From the NCBI RefSeq assembly GCF_050122995.1, contig NZ_JBNLIA010000005.1, forward strand, positions 1 to 64,000: DNA of 64,000 nucleotides, written 5' to 3'. Below the pieces are notes generated by a model. The model was not told where the DNA came from. It saw only the letters and a list, made by a program, of their open reading frames with translations, and did not search any database. Position numbers and translations under genes: made by a program. Positions within the stretch are counted from its first letter, which is position 1. Each line of letters begins with the position of its first letter. Below, piece after piece: positions 10,266-19,643 of the stretch. This stretch comes from Haloparvum alkalitolerans. Its GTDB lineage: Archaea > Halobacteriota > Halobacteria > Halobacteriales > Haloferacaceae.

Positions 10266-13200
10266 GTGGCGTTCGCGGCCCTTCGGCGGCTTCACGACGA
10301 CCTCGCGGCGGGGCGGGTCGACCCGAACGACGCCGTGGCCGCCGCCAGCGAGTACGTGTCCTCGCCGGTGCGGACCGTGCGTGAAGCGGCGATCGAGCTC
10401 CTCGCGGTGGCGGCCGAGCGCGACCCGGCGTGCGGGGACGCGGTCGCCGACGCTATCGCGGACCGGTTGCGAACGGGACGGGGCGTCTCGTCGGCGGAGC
10501 TCTGCGGGGTATGGGCGGCTGGCCGTGCGGCGCCGGCGTCGATGGAGCCGGTCGTCCTCGCGCTCGGGCGCCGGCTGGCGAACGTCGACCGACTCCGGGC
10601 CGAGACGCGACACGTCCGACCGAACGACGACGGGAGCGACGGGTTTCGAGACACGGGCGGCCGGGCCCTCGCGGCGTCCGTCGTCGGCGCCGTCGGCGGG
10701 CAGGCGCCCGGCGCCGCGAAAGCCGCGGTTCCGGCGCTCGTCGCCGGCTGTGACGCGGCTGCCGAGAACGCGGTCGCGATCGAGTCGATGTGGGCGCTCG
10801 TCGCGACGGCGACGGCGGAGCCGGCCGCGCTCAGACCGTTCGTCGCGGGGCGGACCTGGGCGCTCGACGAGGCGAACCCCCGACTCGTCGCGACGGCCCT
10901 CGACGACCTCGGCCACGTCGGCGCCGCTCTCCCCGACCACGTGCCTGCGGTCGACCGCATCCGGGCGCAGCTCGACCACGACGCCCCGCGCGTTCGGGAA
11001 GCGGCCGTGCGCGCCCTCGGCAGGCTCGGCGGCGTCCCTCGCTACCACGGGGAGCCGCTCGGCAGACCGCTCGCCGCCGGGACCGACGCGCTGGTCGACC
11101 CGGTCACCCGTCGGCTTCGCGACGGGCACTCCGAAGTGCGGTCCGCGGCCGCCGGTGCGACGGAGTGTCTCGCTCGCGCCACGCCGGAGGCGGTGGCTGA
11201 CCATCACCGGCGACTCGACGCGGTCACGAACGCGGACGACTGGCTCACGCGGACCAACGCCGCACGGGCGACGGCGACGGTCGTCGAGCGGACCGGTCGG
11301 GTCGACGACGCCGCAGTCGACCGGTTGCGCGTGCTCCTCGCGGACGCCGATCCCGACGTGCGGCGCGCGGCGCGCCGAGGGGTCTGTGCCGCGCTCGGTG
11401 CCTCCCGAAATGCGGGGAACGCGGGCGCCGAGGACCGACGTCTCGCCGAGCTACTGGTCGTCGAGCGGTTCTACGACGCGGGATACGCGTCGGAGCGCTC
11501 GACCGACGACCCGCCGGACGCGACCGCGCACGCGGTCGACGTGCTCGGGACCGACTGGGTCGCGCCCCTCGCGGACGCCTGTCGCGCACACGACGACTGG
11601 TCCGTCCGACTGCGGGCGGTCGAGATCGCCGTTTCGGCCGCGGCGCGCGAATCCGACGACCCCGCGTCCCTCGCGAGGACGCTCGAATCGTTCCTCGCGG
11701 ACGGGGACGGCGACGTGCGCGAGCGGGCTCTGGAGGGCCTTGCCGCGGTCGCGGACGGAGCACCTGACCTCGTCCCGCGGATCGCCCGGTCGATCGCCGC
11801 CCACGCGACCGAGGGACCGGGCGACCTCGACGCGAGTCTCCCGGCGCTCGCGGGGCTGGCTGACGGGGCGCCGACGGTCGTCGAAGCGGCCCTCTCGAGC
11901 GTCTGCCGTCGACGCCCGGACGCGGCGGAGACGGACGCGGAGAGCACGGCCGGCGACGAGAGCTCCTCGAGCGACGACGACGGCATGCAGGACATCGTTC
12001 GCGACGCCCTCGACGAGCACGAAAGCGACGGCGTCGACGGCGCGCTCGCGACGGTCGCGGACGAGTCCCCCGAAGCCCTGACAGCGATCACCGCCGATCT
12101 GGTCGAGAGAACGGGGCGGGAGAGATCCGCCGGGACCGCGAGAGCGCTGTTCGCCGCGGTCGCCGAGCGGACCGAGTCGCCGCCGGACTCCGCGAACGGC
12201 GACGTGCTCGACCGCGTCCACGTGGCATCCCTCCTGGACCTCCTGGAAGACCCGGCGACGCCGACAACCGTGCAGGCGTGGACGGCGGGGACCGTCGCGG
12301 TCGCCGGCGCGGTAGGGAGCGCGGACGAGCGCACGACGGCGTTCGCCCGCGAACGTCTCCACTCGCTGATCGAACGGGACGACTCGACCGCCGCGACCGC
12401 GGCCGTCGCGCGGATCGCCGCGAGTTCCCCCGCCGCGGTGGCCCCGTTCGTACCGGCGCTTCTCGCCGCTCCCGACCCCGCCGACGTCCCCGAGTACGCC
12501 CGGCTGATCGCGGCCAGCGACGAGTTCGTCCTCCCGGTGACGAGAGCGCTGACTCGGCTTCCGCGGGAACTCGACGAGGTGCCGTCCTCGGAGCTGTTCG
12601 AGCCGCTTTCGGCGACCGACTGGTGGCCGCGAGTCGCCCCCGTCCTGCGCGCCTCGTTCCCGCTCGCGACCGGCGTCGCCGCGTCCGTCGCCGAGCCGGC
12701 GCCTCACGACAGCCGCACCGGTCACGAGCCGGTGACGCCGTGGGACCTCCATCCGGTTCCGGGCGTGCGGGCGGTCGAAAGCGACCGAACCGACGGGGCG
12801 GCGGACGAGCCCGCCGCCGACGACAAGCCCGCGGCGGATGGCGAGCCGGACGTCGCGGCGCTCGTCGCGGTCGGGTTGGCCGCCGCCCGGACAGCGGCCG
12901 AACCGGACACGGGGAGCGTCCGCGGCAACCGCGGTGACCGCGCCACCGCGTGGCGCCGCGTCGTCCGATCCGGGCTCGCGTCGGACGACCCGGCGGTGCG
13001 ACGGACCGCCGTTCGCGCCGCCGACCGCGTGTTCGCGGCGGCCGCGCCCGACGCGGAAACCGGCGCGTCGCTGGTCGAGGCAGTCGGCGACGCCGACCCG
13101 ACCGTCCGATCGGCGGCGGTCCGGGTCGCCTGTCGGTGGTGCGGGTCCGGTCGCGTCGACGGTGACGCGCTGACGGGGCGCGTCTCGTCGCTGCTCGCGG

Positions 13201-14501
13201 GAGGCCGACTCGAGCGATGCGCCGCCTGCGACGGGGCGGCCGACCTCTTGGGACGCGGCAGCGCGTCCGCGGAGCAACTCCTCACCGACGTGTGCGGTCA
13301 GCTGACCGCGGCGGAACGCGGCGTTCGTCGAGGGGCGGCCGCGGCGGTCGGCCGCGCGGCCGCAGCGGGGAAGCTTCCCGAGTCGGCGAAGCCGGTGGTC
13401 CTCGACCGCCTCGGTGATGGCGCCGCCCGGCAGACGCTCGCGGTCGGGGTCGACGCCGGCGGCGGCCGGGACGACAGCAGACCGGCACACGCGGCGGGCG
13501 GACTCGCCGAGACGCTCGTCGAGACGGATCGGGACCGGCTCGCACACGCCGTCGGGAGGCGCCTCCACCGTCTCGCCGCGACCGCGCCGGCGACGGCTCG
13601 GACCGGCGCGGCTGAGGCGCTTCGGACGGCGATCGACAGGACGGAGCGCGGCGACGAGGGGACGCTGACGCTGGGATCGGAGGCGGCCGCGTTCTGGCTC
13701 TGCCGCACCGCCGAGCGGCTGGCCGCGTCGGACCGGTCGGCGATCGGGGCCTTCGCGACCGTCGTGGAGGGGACGCTGGACCGGACCGCCGAGACCGGAC
13801 CGGACCCGCCCGGGGCGGGAGAACTCGGTCGGGCGCCGGCCGTCGACGGGACCGCGCTTCGCCGGGCGGCGCTTTCCGCCGCCGGCTACGGGGCGCTCGA
13901 GGCGTTCTCCGACGCGATGGCGTCCGCGCTGGCCGACCCGGGCGACGGGGAGTCCCCCCTCCCCGACTCCGCCGCGACCGCGGCGTTCCTCCGGCGCGCG
14001 GACTCGGAACCGCGGTCCGCGGTCGCCGACGCGCTCGCGGACGCGGACGACGACGCCCACCCGACGGCCGTGGTCCGGTCGCTCGCAGCGGACGCAGACG
14101 CCACCGACCGACGCGAAACGGGGCTGACCGCGCTCGCGGAGCTGGCGCCGTCCGTGACGGAGCCGGACGCGACCAGAGACGCCCTTGCGGCCGGGACGGA
14201 CGCGCTCGCGGACGGTTCCCCGACGGTTCGGCGGCGCGGGGTCGCCCTCATCGCCGCGTTGGGAGAGCGCGACCGGATCCCGCCCGACGAGGCGGTCGCA
14301 CACCTCCTCGCGGCCGTGCGCGATGCCGACGTGCGCGTCCGGCGCGACGCCGCGGACGCGGTCGCGGCGCTCGTCGGGGAGACGTACCTCGGGCGAGCGG
14401 CGGTCGGACGGATCGCCGACCGTCTCGCGGCCGACCTGACGACCGACGCCGTGAACGGCGGGACCCTTCTCGCGCACGCGCTCGCCGCGACCGGAGAGTG
14501 A
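10266..14501 (+). CDS. giant HEAT-repeat protein (1411 residues)
   Basis: A very long alpha-solenoid protein built of HEAT-like repeats. Recurring units have the form of a helix, then D(A/P)xVRxAAVRALGxLG (for example HDAPRVREAAVRALG near residue 240, ADPDVRRAARRGV near 365, DDPAVRRTAVRAADR near 905, ADPTVRSAAVRVAC near 945, DADVRVRRDAADAVAAL near 1360). Acidic low-complexity linkers lie near 560 (GDESSSSDDDG) and 840-860. There is no membrane segment or signal. The GTG start is 3 bases after the VWA gene stop. It is probably a scaffold or target-recognition subunit for the MoxR-VWA pair; that role is inference from operon position. Confidence 0.85.
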   Translation: MAFAALRRLHDDLAAGRVDPNDAVAAASEYVSSPVRTVREAAIELLAVAAERDPACGDAVADAIADRLRTGRGVSSAELCGVWAAGRAAPASMEPVVLALGRRLANVDRLRAETRHVRPNDDGSDGFRDTGGRALAASVVGAVGGQAPGAAKAAVPALVAGCDAAAENAVAIESMWALVATATAEPAALRPFVAGRTWALDEANPRLVATALDDLGHVGAALPDHVPAVDRIRAQLDHDAPRVREAAVRALGRLGGVPRYHGEPLGRPLAAGTDALVDPVTRRLRDGHSEVRSAAAGATECLARATPEAVADHHRRLDAVTNADDWLTRTNAARATATVVERTGRVDDAAVDRLRVLLADADPDVRRAARRGVCAALGASRNAGNAGAEDRRLAELLVVERFYDAGYASERSTDDPPDATAHAVDVLGTDWVAPLADACRAHDDWSVRLRAVEIAVSAAARESDDPASLARTLESFLADGDGDVRERALEGLAAVADGAPDLVPRIARSIAAHATEGPGDLDASLPALAGLADGAPTVVEAALSSVCRRRPDAAETDAESTAGDESSSSDDDGMQDIVRDALDEHESDGVDGALATVADESPEALTAITADLVERTGRERSAGTARALFAAVAERTESPPDSANGDVLDRVHVASLLDLLEDPATPTTVQAWTAGTVAVAGAVGSADERTTAFARERLHSLIERDDSTAATAAVARIAASSPAAVAPFVPALLAAPDPADVPEYARLIAASDEFVLPVTRALTRLPRELDEVPSSELFEPLSATDWWPRVAPVLRASFPLATGVAASVAEPAPHDSRTGHEPVTPWDLHPVPGVRAVESDRTDGAADEPAADDKPAADGEPDVAALVAVGLAAARTAAEPDTGSVRGNRGDRATAWRRVVRSGLASDDPAVRRTAVRAADRVFAAAAPDAETGASLVEAVGDADPTVRSAAVRVACRWCGSGRVDGDALTGRVSSLLAGGRLERCAACDGAADLLGRGSASAEQLLTDVCGQLTAAERGVRRGAAAAVGRAAAAGKLPESAKPVVLDRLGDGAARQTLAVGVDAGGGRDDSRPAHAAGGLAETLVETDRDRLAHAVGRRLHRLAATAPATARTGAAEALRTAIDRTERGDEGTLTLGSEAAAFWLCRTAERLAASDRSAIGAFATVVEGTLDRTAETGPDPPGAGELGRAPAVDGTALRRAALSAAGYGALEAFSDAMASALADPGDGESPLPDSAATAAFLRRADSEPRSAVADALADADDDAHPTAVVRSLAADADATDRRETGLTALAELAPSVTEPDATRDALAAGTDALADGSPTVRRRGVALIAALGERDRIPPDEAVAHLLAAVRDADVRVRRDAADAVAALVGETYLGRAAVGRIADRLAADLTTDAVNGGTLLAHALAATGE

Positions 14502-14613
14502 AGCGACCCGACCGAGGACCCGCCCGACGGCGAACGCGAGGGGACACCGCTAAGGGTGTTTCTCGTTCCCACACGACGCGAGGGCTTTTGGTCCGAGAGA
14601 CGAAGCGGGGACC

Positions 14614-15276
14614 ATGCCGATCGGCCTGATCTCGGACGTGCACGCGAACCTGCCGGCGCTGGAAGCGGTCCTGGCGGACATGCCGCCGGTCGACGCCGTG
14701 GTCTGTGCCGGCGACGTGGTGGGGTACAACCCCTGGCCCGCCGAGTGCGTCGAGCGCGTCCGCGAGGTCTGCGACGCGGTGGTGCAGGGCAACCACGACA
14801 GGAACGTGGAGACGCCGCACCGCTACCGGGCCAACCGGATGGCCGAAGCGGGCCTGGAGCTGGCGAAGGCGGAGCTGTCCGCGGCACAGCGGGAGTGGCT
14901 CGCGGCCCTGCCGCGGACGGCGACGCTCGCCGAGGAGTACCTCCTCGTCCACGACCATCCCGAACACCAGGACAAGTACGTCCATCCGGGCGAGTTCCCG
15001 ACCCTCAGGCGCTACCTCGACGACCGCGCGGGCGTCGTGATCGGACACACCCACGTCCAGCACGAGGCGACGGTCGACGACCGCCTGATCGTCAATCCGG
15101 GTAGCGTCGGGCAGCCCCGCGACGGCACCGCCGGCGCCGCCTACGCCGTCCTCCATCCCGAGGACCGGTCCGTGGACCTCCACCGCACCGGCTACGACGT
15201 GGACCGGGTCGTCGACCGCATCGAGGAGAGCGACCTCCCCGACGAGACCGGGTCCAGACTGCTCGACGGCCGGTGA
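14614..15276 (+). CDS. metallophosphoesterase (YfcE/MJ0936-like)
   Basis: A 220-residue calcineurin-like phosphoesterase. Metal-binding motifs are clear: LISDVHANLPAL (D-x-H), AGDVVGYNPWP (GD), QGNHDRN (GNH[D/E]), VHDHP and IGHTHVQ (GH-x-H). Family members hydrolyse phosphodiester or phosphomonoester bonds of varied substrates. It is followed 8 bases later by a second, unrelated-length phosphoesterase. Exact substrate cannot be told. Confidence 0.93.
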   Translation: MPIGLISDVHANLPALEAVLADMPPVDAVVCAGDVVGYNPWPAECVERVREVCDAVVQGNHDRNVETPHRYRANRMAEAGLELAKAELSAAQREWLAALPRTATLAEEYLLVHDHPEHQDKYVHPGEFPTLRRYLDDRAGVVIGHTHVQHEATVDDRLIVNPGSVGQPRDGTAGAAYAVLHPEDRSVDLHRTGYDVDRVVDRIEESDLPDETGSRLLDGR

Positions 15277-15283
15277 TCCGCTC

Positions 15284-15853
15284 ATGACCAGATACGTCAT
15301 CTCCGACCACCACTTCGGTCACGCGAACATCATTGAGTACTGCGACCGCCCGTTCACCAGCGTCGGCCAGATGGATGGGGAGCTGCTGAACCGGCACTAC
15401 GAGACGGTCGAGGACGACGCCCTCCTCGTCCACCTCGGCGACGTGGCGATGGACATGCGGGACGGCGCCGAGACGGTCGACTACTTCGAACGACTGGGCG
15501 GCGACCTGCTCGTCCGCGGGAACCACGACATCGGCCTCGACGCCGAGGCGGCGCCGTTCCCGGTGTTAGAGTCGTGCACGCTGGAACAGGACGACTACCG
15601 GTTCCACTGCACGCACCGGCCCGCGGACGTACCGGACGACTGGGACGGCTGGGTGATCCACGGTCACATCCACAACAACGACACGGACGCCTACCCGTTC
15701 GTGTCCTATGACGACCGGCGCGTCAACGTCAGCAGCGACGTGCTCGAGTTCTGCCCGGTCTCGCTGGAGGCGCTCACGGACCTGCTCGACGCCTGCTCCC
15801 CCGGGACTCATCTGCGGACGATCGCCGACGCGCGCGAACTCCTCGAGGGGTGA
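15284..15853 (+). CDS. metallophosphoesterase (second of pair)
   Basis: A 189-residue phosphoesterase with ISDHHFGHANIIEYCDRPF at the N-terminus, HLGDVAMD, RGNHDIGLD and VIHGHIHNND. This is the short bacteriophage/cytoplasmic-type family that begins with the DxHxGH motif. It overlaps transcriptionally with the preceding phosphoesterase and probably shares its promoter. The paired arrangement suggests a common nucleic-acid or nucleotide repair/turnover role, but nothing in the sequence proves it. Confidence 0.9.
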   Translation: MTRYVISDHHFGHANIIEYCDRPFTSVGQMDGELLNRHYETVEDDALLVHLGDVAMDMRDGAETVDYFERLGGDLLVRGNHDIGLDAEAAPFPVLESCTLEQDDYRFHCTHRPADVPDDWDGWVIHGHIHNNDTDAYPFVSYDDRRVNVSSDVLEFCPVSLEALTDLLDACSPGTHLRTIADARELLEG

Positions 15854-15901
15854 GGCCGACCGCGTTCCGCCCGAGGCGCCGCTCGGCGCCGAACGCCGCG
15901 G

Positions 15902-17200
15902 CTATCCGCCGTCCGCGTCGAACGCCTCCGCGAGCGTCGCTCGCATGTGCTCGCGGCGCATCGCCAGCGCCTGCTCCTCGTCGATGTAGTTCTCCAGGAC
16001 GACCTGTGCCGAGGAACTCCCCTGCTCGGCGCCGACGACGGACGCCTGTTCGAGCGCCGCCCGCGACGCCCGGAGGTAGGCGTTGTACCAGAACCGCCGG
16101 CAGGCGTGGGGCGTCGGACGCTCTCCATCGAGCGTCACGCCCGCGCGCTCCGCGAGCCGGTCGAAGCGGTTGTTCACGGTCCCGGGCGCGATGTGGCCGG
16201 ACGCGGAACTCGTGGAGGGGAACAGGTAGCCGTTCCACTCCCGGTCGCCGCCCTCGCCCTCCTCGAGCGCCGCGACGCGGTCGGCGTACGCCTCGGTCCC
16301 GAACAGCACCTGCACGGTGCCCGGCCCGTTCTTGCGCTCCGCGAACGTCAGCCGGGGCGGGTCGGGCTCGGGATCCATCGCGGAGACGTGCAGCGACGCG
16401 ACCTCGCTCCGCCGGAGCCCCCACGCGCCCAGTGCGACGACCATGAACCGCTCCGCGTCGGACTCCGCGGCGCGGTGGAGCCGCCGGACCTGCGCCGCCG
16501 AGAGGGCCGGCTTCGTCCCGGAGCGCTCCTCGCGCTCCGCGCGCCACCCCTTCGAGAACTCGTTGCGGACGTTGACCATTGGGTTGAACGCGGCGAGCGT
16601 CCGGTTCTGGAGCCAGAGGTACCAGTCGTTCACGTCGGTGAGGTGCGCGAACTTCGAGTCGGGGCTCTCCAGGTCGCGGGAGAGCGCGTCGAAGACCGCG
16701 ATGGCACGGTCGATCTCCGCCGGCTGGTTCTCCATCGCCCCTGCGCGCTCGACCAACCGCGCGTCCCCGTGGAGGCGCTCGTACTCCCGGGCGTAGCGCG
16801 CGAGCCGCGACCGCCGCGACCGGATCGTCGCGTCCGCGAGGTTGTGCCGCCGCGACCGCGAGTCGAGGTACTGCTCGAGGCGGTCGACGGTCGCGTCGTC
16901 GCCGATCCCCCAGTCGTAGCCGTCCGACTCCGGGGGGTCGACGCCCACGCACTCCGTGAGGAACTCCGAGAGGGTGAGGTCGTGCTGCTCGCGGAGCGCG
17001 TACGCGATGCCCGAGTAGCCGCGGTCGGCGAGCCACTCGTAGGAGGGCCGGTCCGCGGTCGGGTCCAGCCCCTCGCTGACCATCGCGTCGCCGATCTCCC
17101 GCTCGTAGAACGCCACCAGCTCGTCGAGCGACTTCCGGCTCCACGCGTAGGCGTCAGCCACCGCGATCACCCCGGGGAAGCGCCCATGCGCCGCGGTCAC
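15902..17200 (-). CDS. tyrosine recombinase / integrase-like protein
   Basis: A 432-residue protein with an N-terminal helical (SAM-like core-binding) part and a C-terminal catalytic domain. Catalytic elements seen: Arg in GLRRSEVASLH near 260, a Lys in AERKNGPGTVQ near 288, HACRR (HxxR) near 364, and a candidate nucleophile Tyr in VVLENYIDEEQAL near 404. The start is GTG at 17200; a later start would still keep the catalytic half. No adjacent tRNA, attachment repeat or other phage gene was found, so it is an orphan: either a resident XerC/D-like enzyme or a relic of an integrated element. Confidence 0.8.
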   Translation of the reverse strand: MTAAHGRFPGVIAVADAYAWSRKSLDELVAFYEREIGDAMVSEGLDPTADRPSYEWLADRGYSGIAYALREQHDLTLSEFLTECVGVDPPESDGYDWGIGDDATVDRLEQYLDSRSRRHNLADATIRSRRSRLARYAREYERLHGDARLVERAGAMENQPAEIDRAIAVFDALSRDLESPDSKFAHLTDVNDWYLWLQNRTLAAFNPMVNVRNEFSKGWRAEREERSGTKPALSAAQVRRLHRAAESDAERFMVVALGAWGLRRSEVASLHVSAMDPEPDPPRLTFAERKNGPGTVQVLFGTEAYADRVAALEEGEGGDREWNGYLFPSTSSASGHIAPGTVNNRFDRLAERAGVTLDGERPTPHACRRFWYNAYLRASRAALEQASVVGAEQGSSSAQVVLENYIDEEQALAMRREHMRATLAEAFDADGG

Positions 17201-17444
17201 CGCGATCTGAGTCGACCGAATTCACGGGTGCTGCGTCACGTACCAGATAAATAATCTTTCTGCTTGTTGCCTTGTCTTGCAGAGACAAACGAAATAAGTA
17301 GAATCGCGGACGGTCGGGAGCAAAAACGAATAAACTGCATATCGCGATACAGAATATCCGGCTCGGACCGTGCTCTCGCCCGGCGGCCGCACCGACCGCG
17401 GGAGCCGCCGGCAGCCATTTCCGTCGACCGCTCGAACCCACGGC
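17201..17444. other. A/T-rich divergent promoter region
   Basis: This 244-base gap separates the recombinase (minus) from a small plus-strand gene. It is notably A/T-rich for this genome. On the minus strand a TTATTTATC element at about 17244-17254 is a good TATA candidate for the recombinase. A perfect TATCGCGATA palindrome lies at 17340-17349. Short open frames here have atypical composition and were not called. Confidence 0.5.
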
Positions 17445-17720
17445 ATGGCCGACGACGGCGTCCGCGTCTGGTTAGTCGAGCGGACCTACTCCGACGACGA
17501 ACAGAACCTCATCATCCTCACCTACGCCACGCCGGAGGGCGACCGCTACTACCGGAAGGAGCGCGCGCTCACCTCCTTCTCGGACGTGCGCGACACGACC
17601 GCAGCCGTGGAGGTGGGCGAGAGGGACCTCGGAGCGGTCGACGACCCCGACCTGCAGGAGCAGTACGCGGCCGAAGCGCGGCGAATGCGCGAGGTCCACG
17701 ACCCGGACGACGTTATCTGA
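17445..17720 (+). CDS. 91-residue haloarchaeal protein of unknown function
   Basis: A small acidic soluble protein starting MADDGVRVWLVERTYSDDEQ, with LIILTYATPEGDRYYRKERA and an acidic helical end (LQEQYAAEARRMREVHDPDD). The pattern suggests a single alpha/beta domain of a conserved haloarchaeal family. The chosen ATG at 17445 precedes typical acidic coding sequence; the open frame extends upstream through implausible Arg/Ser-rich sequence. No function recognised. Confidence 0.75.
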   Translation: MADDGVRVWLVERTYSDDEQNLIILTYATPEGDRYYRKERALTSFSDVRDTTAAVEVGERDLGAVDDPDLQEQYAAEARRMREVHDPDDVI

Positions 17721-17783
17721 AGCGGCCACTGCGATCCGCCGTCGGGGGATGGATTTATCATCCTGTCGCCCGATAAGCGACAT

Positions 17784-18002
17784 ATGGGATCCAAGTTGGA
17801 ACTCGCGCTCGGACGTGCTCGCCACGCAGCCATCGGCGCCGCGGTCGGCGCGTTCGTCGGCGGACTGATCAACAAAAACTTCGCGAGCAGCGGCGGCGCG
17901 GTCGGCGGCCTCATTGGCGCGGCCATCGGCGAGAAGCGCGTCTCGGCGGACTCGTTCATCAAGTCGGTGAAGGAGCGGAAGGCGGACGCGTCCGAGGAGT
18001 AG
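17784..18002 (+). CDS. 72-residue glycine-zipper small protein
   Basis: A small protein with a central Gly/Ala-rich segment (AAIGAAVGAFVGGLINKNF, then GGAVGGLIGAAIGEKR) that resembles glycine-zipper membrane-inserting helices, flanked by charged ends (ERKADASEE). A TATA-like GGATTTATCA at 17751-17760 is centred about 28 bases before the ATG, fitting a leaderless mRNA. Probably membrane-associated; function unknown. Confidence 0.75.
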   Translation: MGSKLELALGRARHAAIGAAVGAFVGGLINKNFASSGGAVGGLIGAAIGEKRVSADSFIKSVKERKADASEE

Positions 18003-18107
18003 CGCCGCACCCCCGGGAGCGCGGCCGCCCGGACCACAGCCGCCGGGACCGCGACCACCCGAACCGCGACCGTACTTTTTTGATCGATGGGTCGCCAGAT
18101 CTGACGT

Positions 18108-19598
18108 ATGAAGCCCTCCACTCCCGTCGACCAGCGAAGCGTTCGCGCCAGCGTGCTCACCGCGTTCGTCGCCGCCCTGCTCGTGTGCGCGGCCGCGGCC
18201 GGGGCCGCGGCGGGCGCCGGCTCCGGAAACGGCGTCCTCTTCGACCAGGACGAGTACCGTCTCGCCGCCGGCGACGTGACCGAGGTCGCGGTCCAGACCC
18301 CCACCGACAGCGACCGCCGCAACGTGACGATCCACCCCGTTGTCGACGGCGACGCCGCCGAGGAACCGATCGCGACGCTTCACCTCCGCGCGGCGGCGGA
18401 GGGAGAGGACGCGCGGTTCCGGATCGACACCTACGAGAACGGCACGGACGCCTTCGCCGGCGTCGGCGCGACCGAGGCCGACGTGACTCTCCACGGGGAC
18501 GCCTCGCTCGACGCCGGCGCCTACGAACTCCGGACTCCGGGGTCGTGGCCGGCGCGGCTGACGGTCGGCGAGCCGCGGGTCGAGGACGTCTCCGTCTACC
18601 GGGCGCCCGCCGAGTGGGCCGCGGGCCCGAGCGCCCTCGGTGACGGCGCGCTCGAGGAGTTCGCGACCGCACGGGAGAACGGAACCCTCGTGGCCCAGTC
18701 CGCGCCGGCCGAGGATCGCATCGCCGACGCCGAGGGGCCGTGGGTGGCCTACGACGAGGCGCTCGTGGTCGTCGTCGAGGCGGACGGGCTGGACGCGGCG
18801 GCCAGGTACGGCGACGGTGAGACGGTCCGCGAGCGTCTCGGCGCCCGCCTCGGCAGGGCCGGGAGCGGGGACGGCGACGGCGCCAACCGCTCCGCGGCGC
18901 TGCGGATCGACCAGGACCCCGTCTCGATCGGTCCCTCGCTCCCGGTGAACCACGTCACGCCGTTCGACGCGAACGCGACCGGCCGCGTGCTCGCGAGCCC
19001 GGCGAACGGGACCTACGTGATCGCCGTCGACCTCTCGGACCCGGCCGCGTTCGGCCAACACGAGGACGACCTCCTGCGCGACAGCGCGAGCCTCTACGAC
19101 GTCCGACTCGGACTCGACTGCGAGGCGGCCGAACAGTGGGACGCCTGCGCGGGCGCGGGCAACGCCACGTTCCACGCCGGCCCGGGCACGGCGTCGAACG
19201 TGACCGTCGAGCGCGCCGCCGACGGCGAGGAGGTGTTCGTCCGCGGGGACACCACGCTCCCGCCGTGGGAGACGGTCACCGTCGCCGCGGGGGGCGCGAC
19301 CGCCGAGGCCGACGTGGCGCTCCCGCCCTCGGGCGTCGCCGGCTTCTCAGTCTCGATCACGCCCGGCGCGGACGCGGAGGAGGTTGTCGTCAGCCACGAC
19401 GGCGAGCGGCTGGCGAGCCAGCGCCTGGAGGCGGAAGGAGAGACGACGGCGGTGACGGACGGCGCTCCGAAGACGACCGCGTCGCCGACGGGGACGGAGC
19501 CGGGAACCTCCGGTGACGACGCCCCCGGGTTCGGTGTCGGCGTCGCGGTCGCGGCGCTCCTCGTCGCGGTCGGCGTCGCGGTCGCACGAAACAACTGA
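18108..19598 (+). CDS. secreted surface protein with PGF-CTERM anchor
   Basis: A 496-residue cell-surface protein. It has an N-terminal signal peptide (hydrophobic 17-40), then a beta-rich domain starting VLFDQDEYRLAAGDVTEVAV that matches the haloarchaeal surface-layer BGTF/DUF7827 type. Many N-x-S/T sites (for example NVT, NGT, NRS) suggest glycosylation. The C-terminus has a Thr/Pro/Gly spacer then APGFGVGVAVAALLVA and a basic end (ARNN), i.e. a PGF-CTERM tail processed by archaeosortase A and lipid-anchored. A TATA-like TACTTTTTTG is centred about 30 bases upstream of the ATG. Specific role unknown. Confidence 0.85.
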   Translation: MKPSTPVDQRSVRASVLTAFVAALLVCAAAAGAAAGAGSGNGVLFDQDEYRLAAGDVTEVAVQTPTDSDRRNVTIHPVVDGDAAEEPIATLHLRAAAEGEDARFRIDTYENGTDAFAGVGATEADVTLHGDASLDAGAYELRTPGSWPARLTVGEPRVEDVSVYRAPAEWAAGPSALGDGALEEFATARENGTLVAQSAPAEDRIADAEGPWVAYDEALVVVVEADGLDAAARYGDGETVRERLGARLGRAGSGDGDGANRSAALRIDQDPVSIGPSLPVNHVTPFDANATGRVLASPANGTYVIAVDLSDPAAFGQHEDDLLRDSASLYDVRLGLDCEAAEQWDACAGAGNATFHAGPGTASNVTVERAADGEEVFVRGDTTLPPWETVTVAAGGATAEADVALPPSGVAGFSVSITPGADAEEVVVSHDGERLASQRLEAEGETTAVTDGAPKTTASPTGTEPGTSGDDAPGFGVGVAVAALLVAVGVAVARNN

Positions 19599-19643
19599 GG
19601 GAATCGGAACAGTCTGGGGGCTCGCTCGGCGACTCCCGTCACC

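Noticed and set aside
17154..17446. Several small frames in the A/T-rich gap upstream of the recombinase
   Set aside because: Codon bias and composition are not coding-like and they overlap the promoter region.
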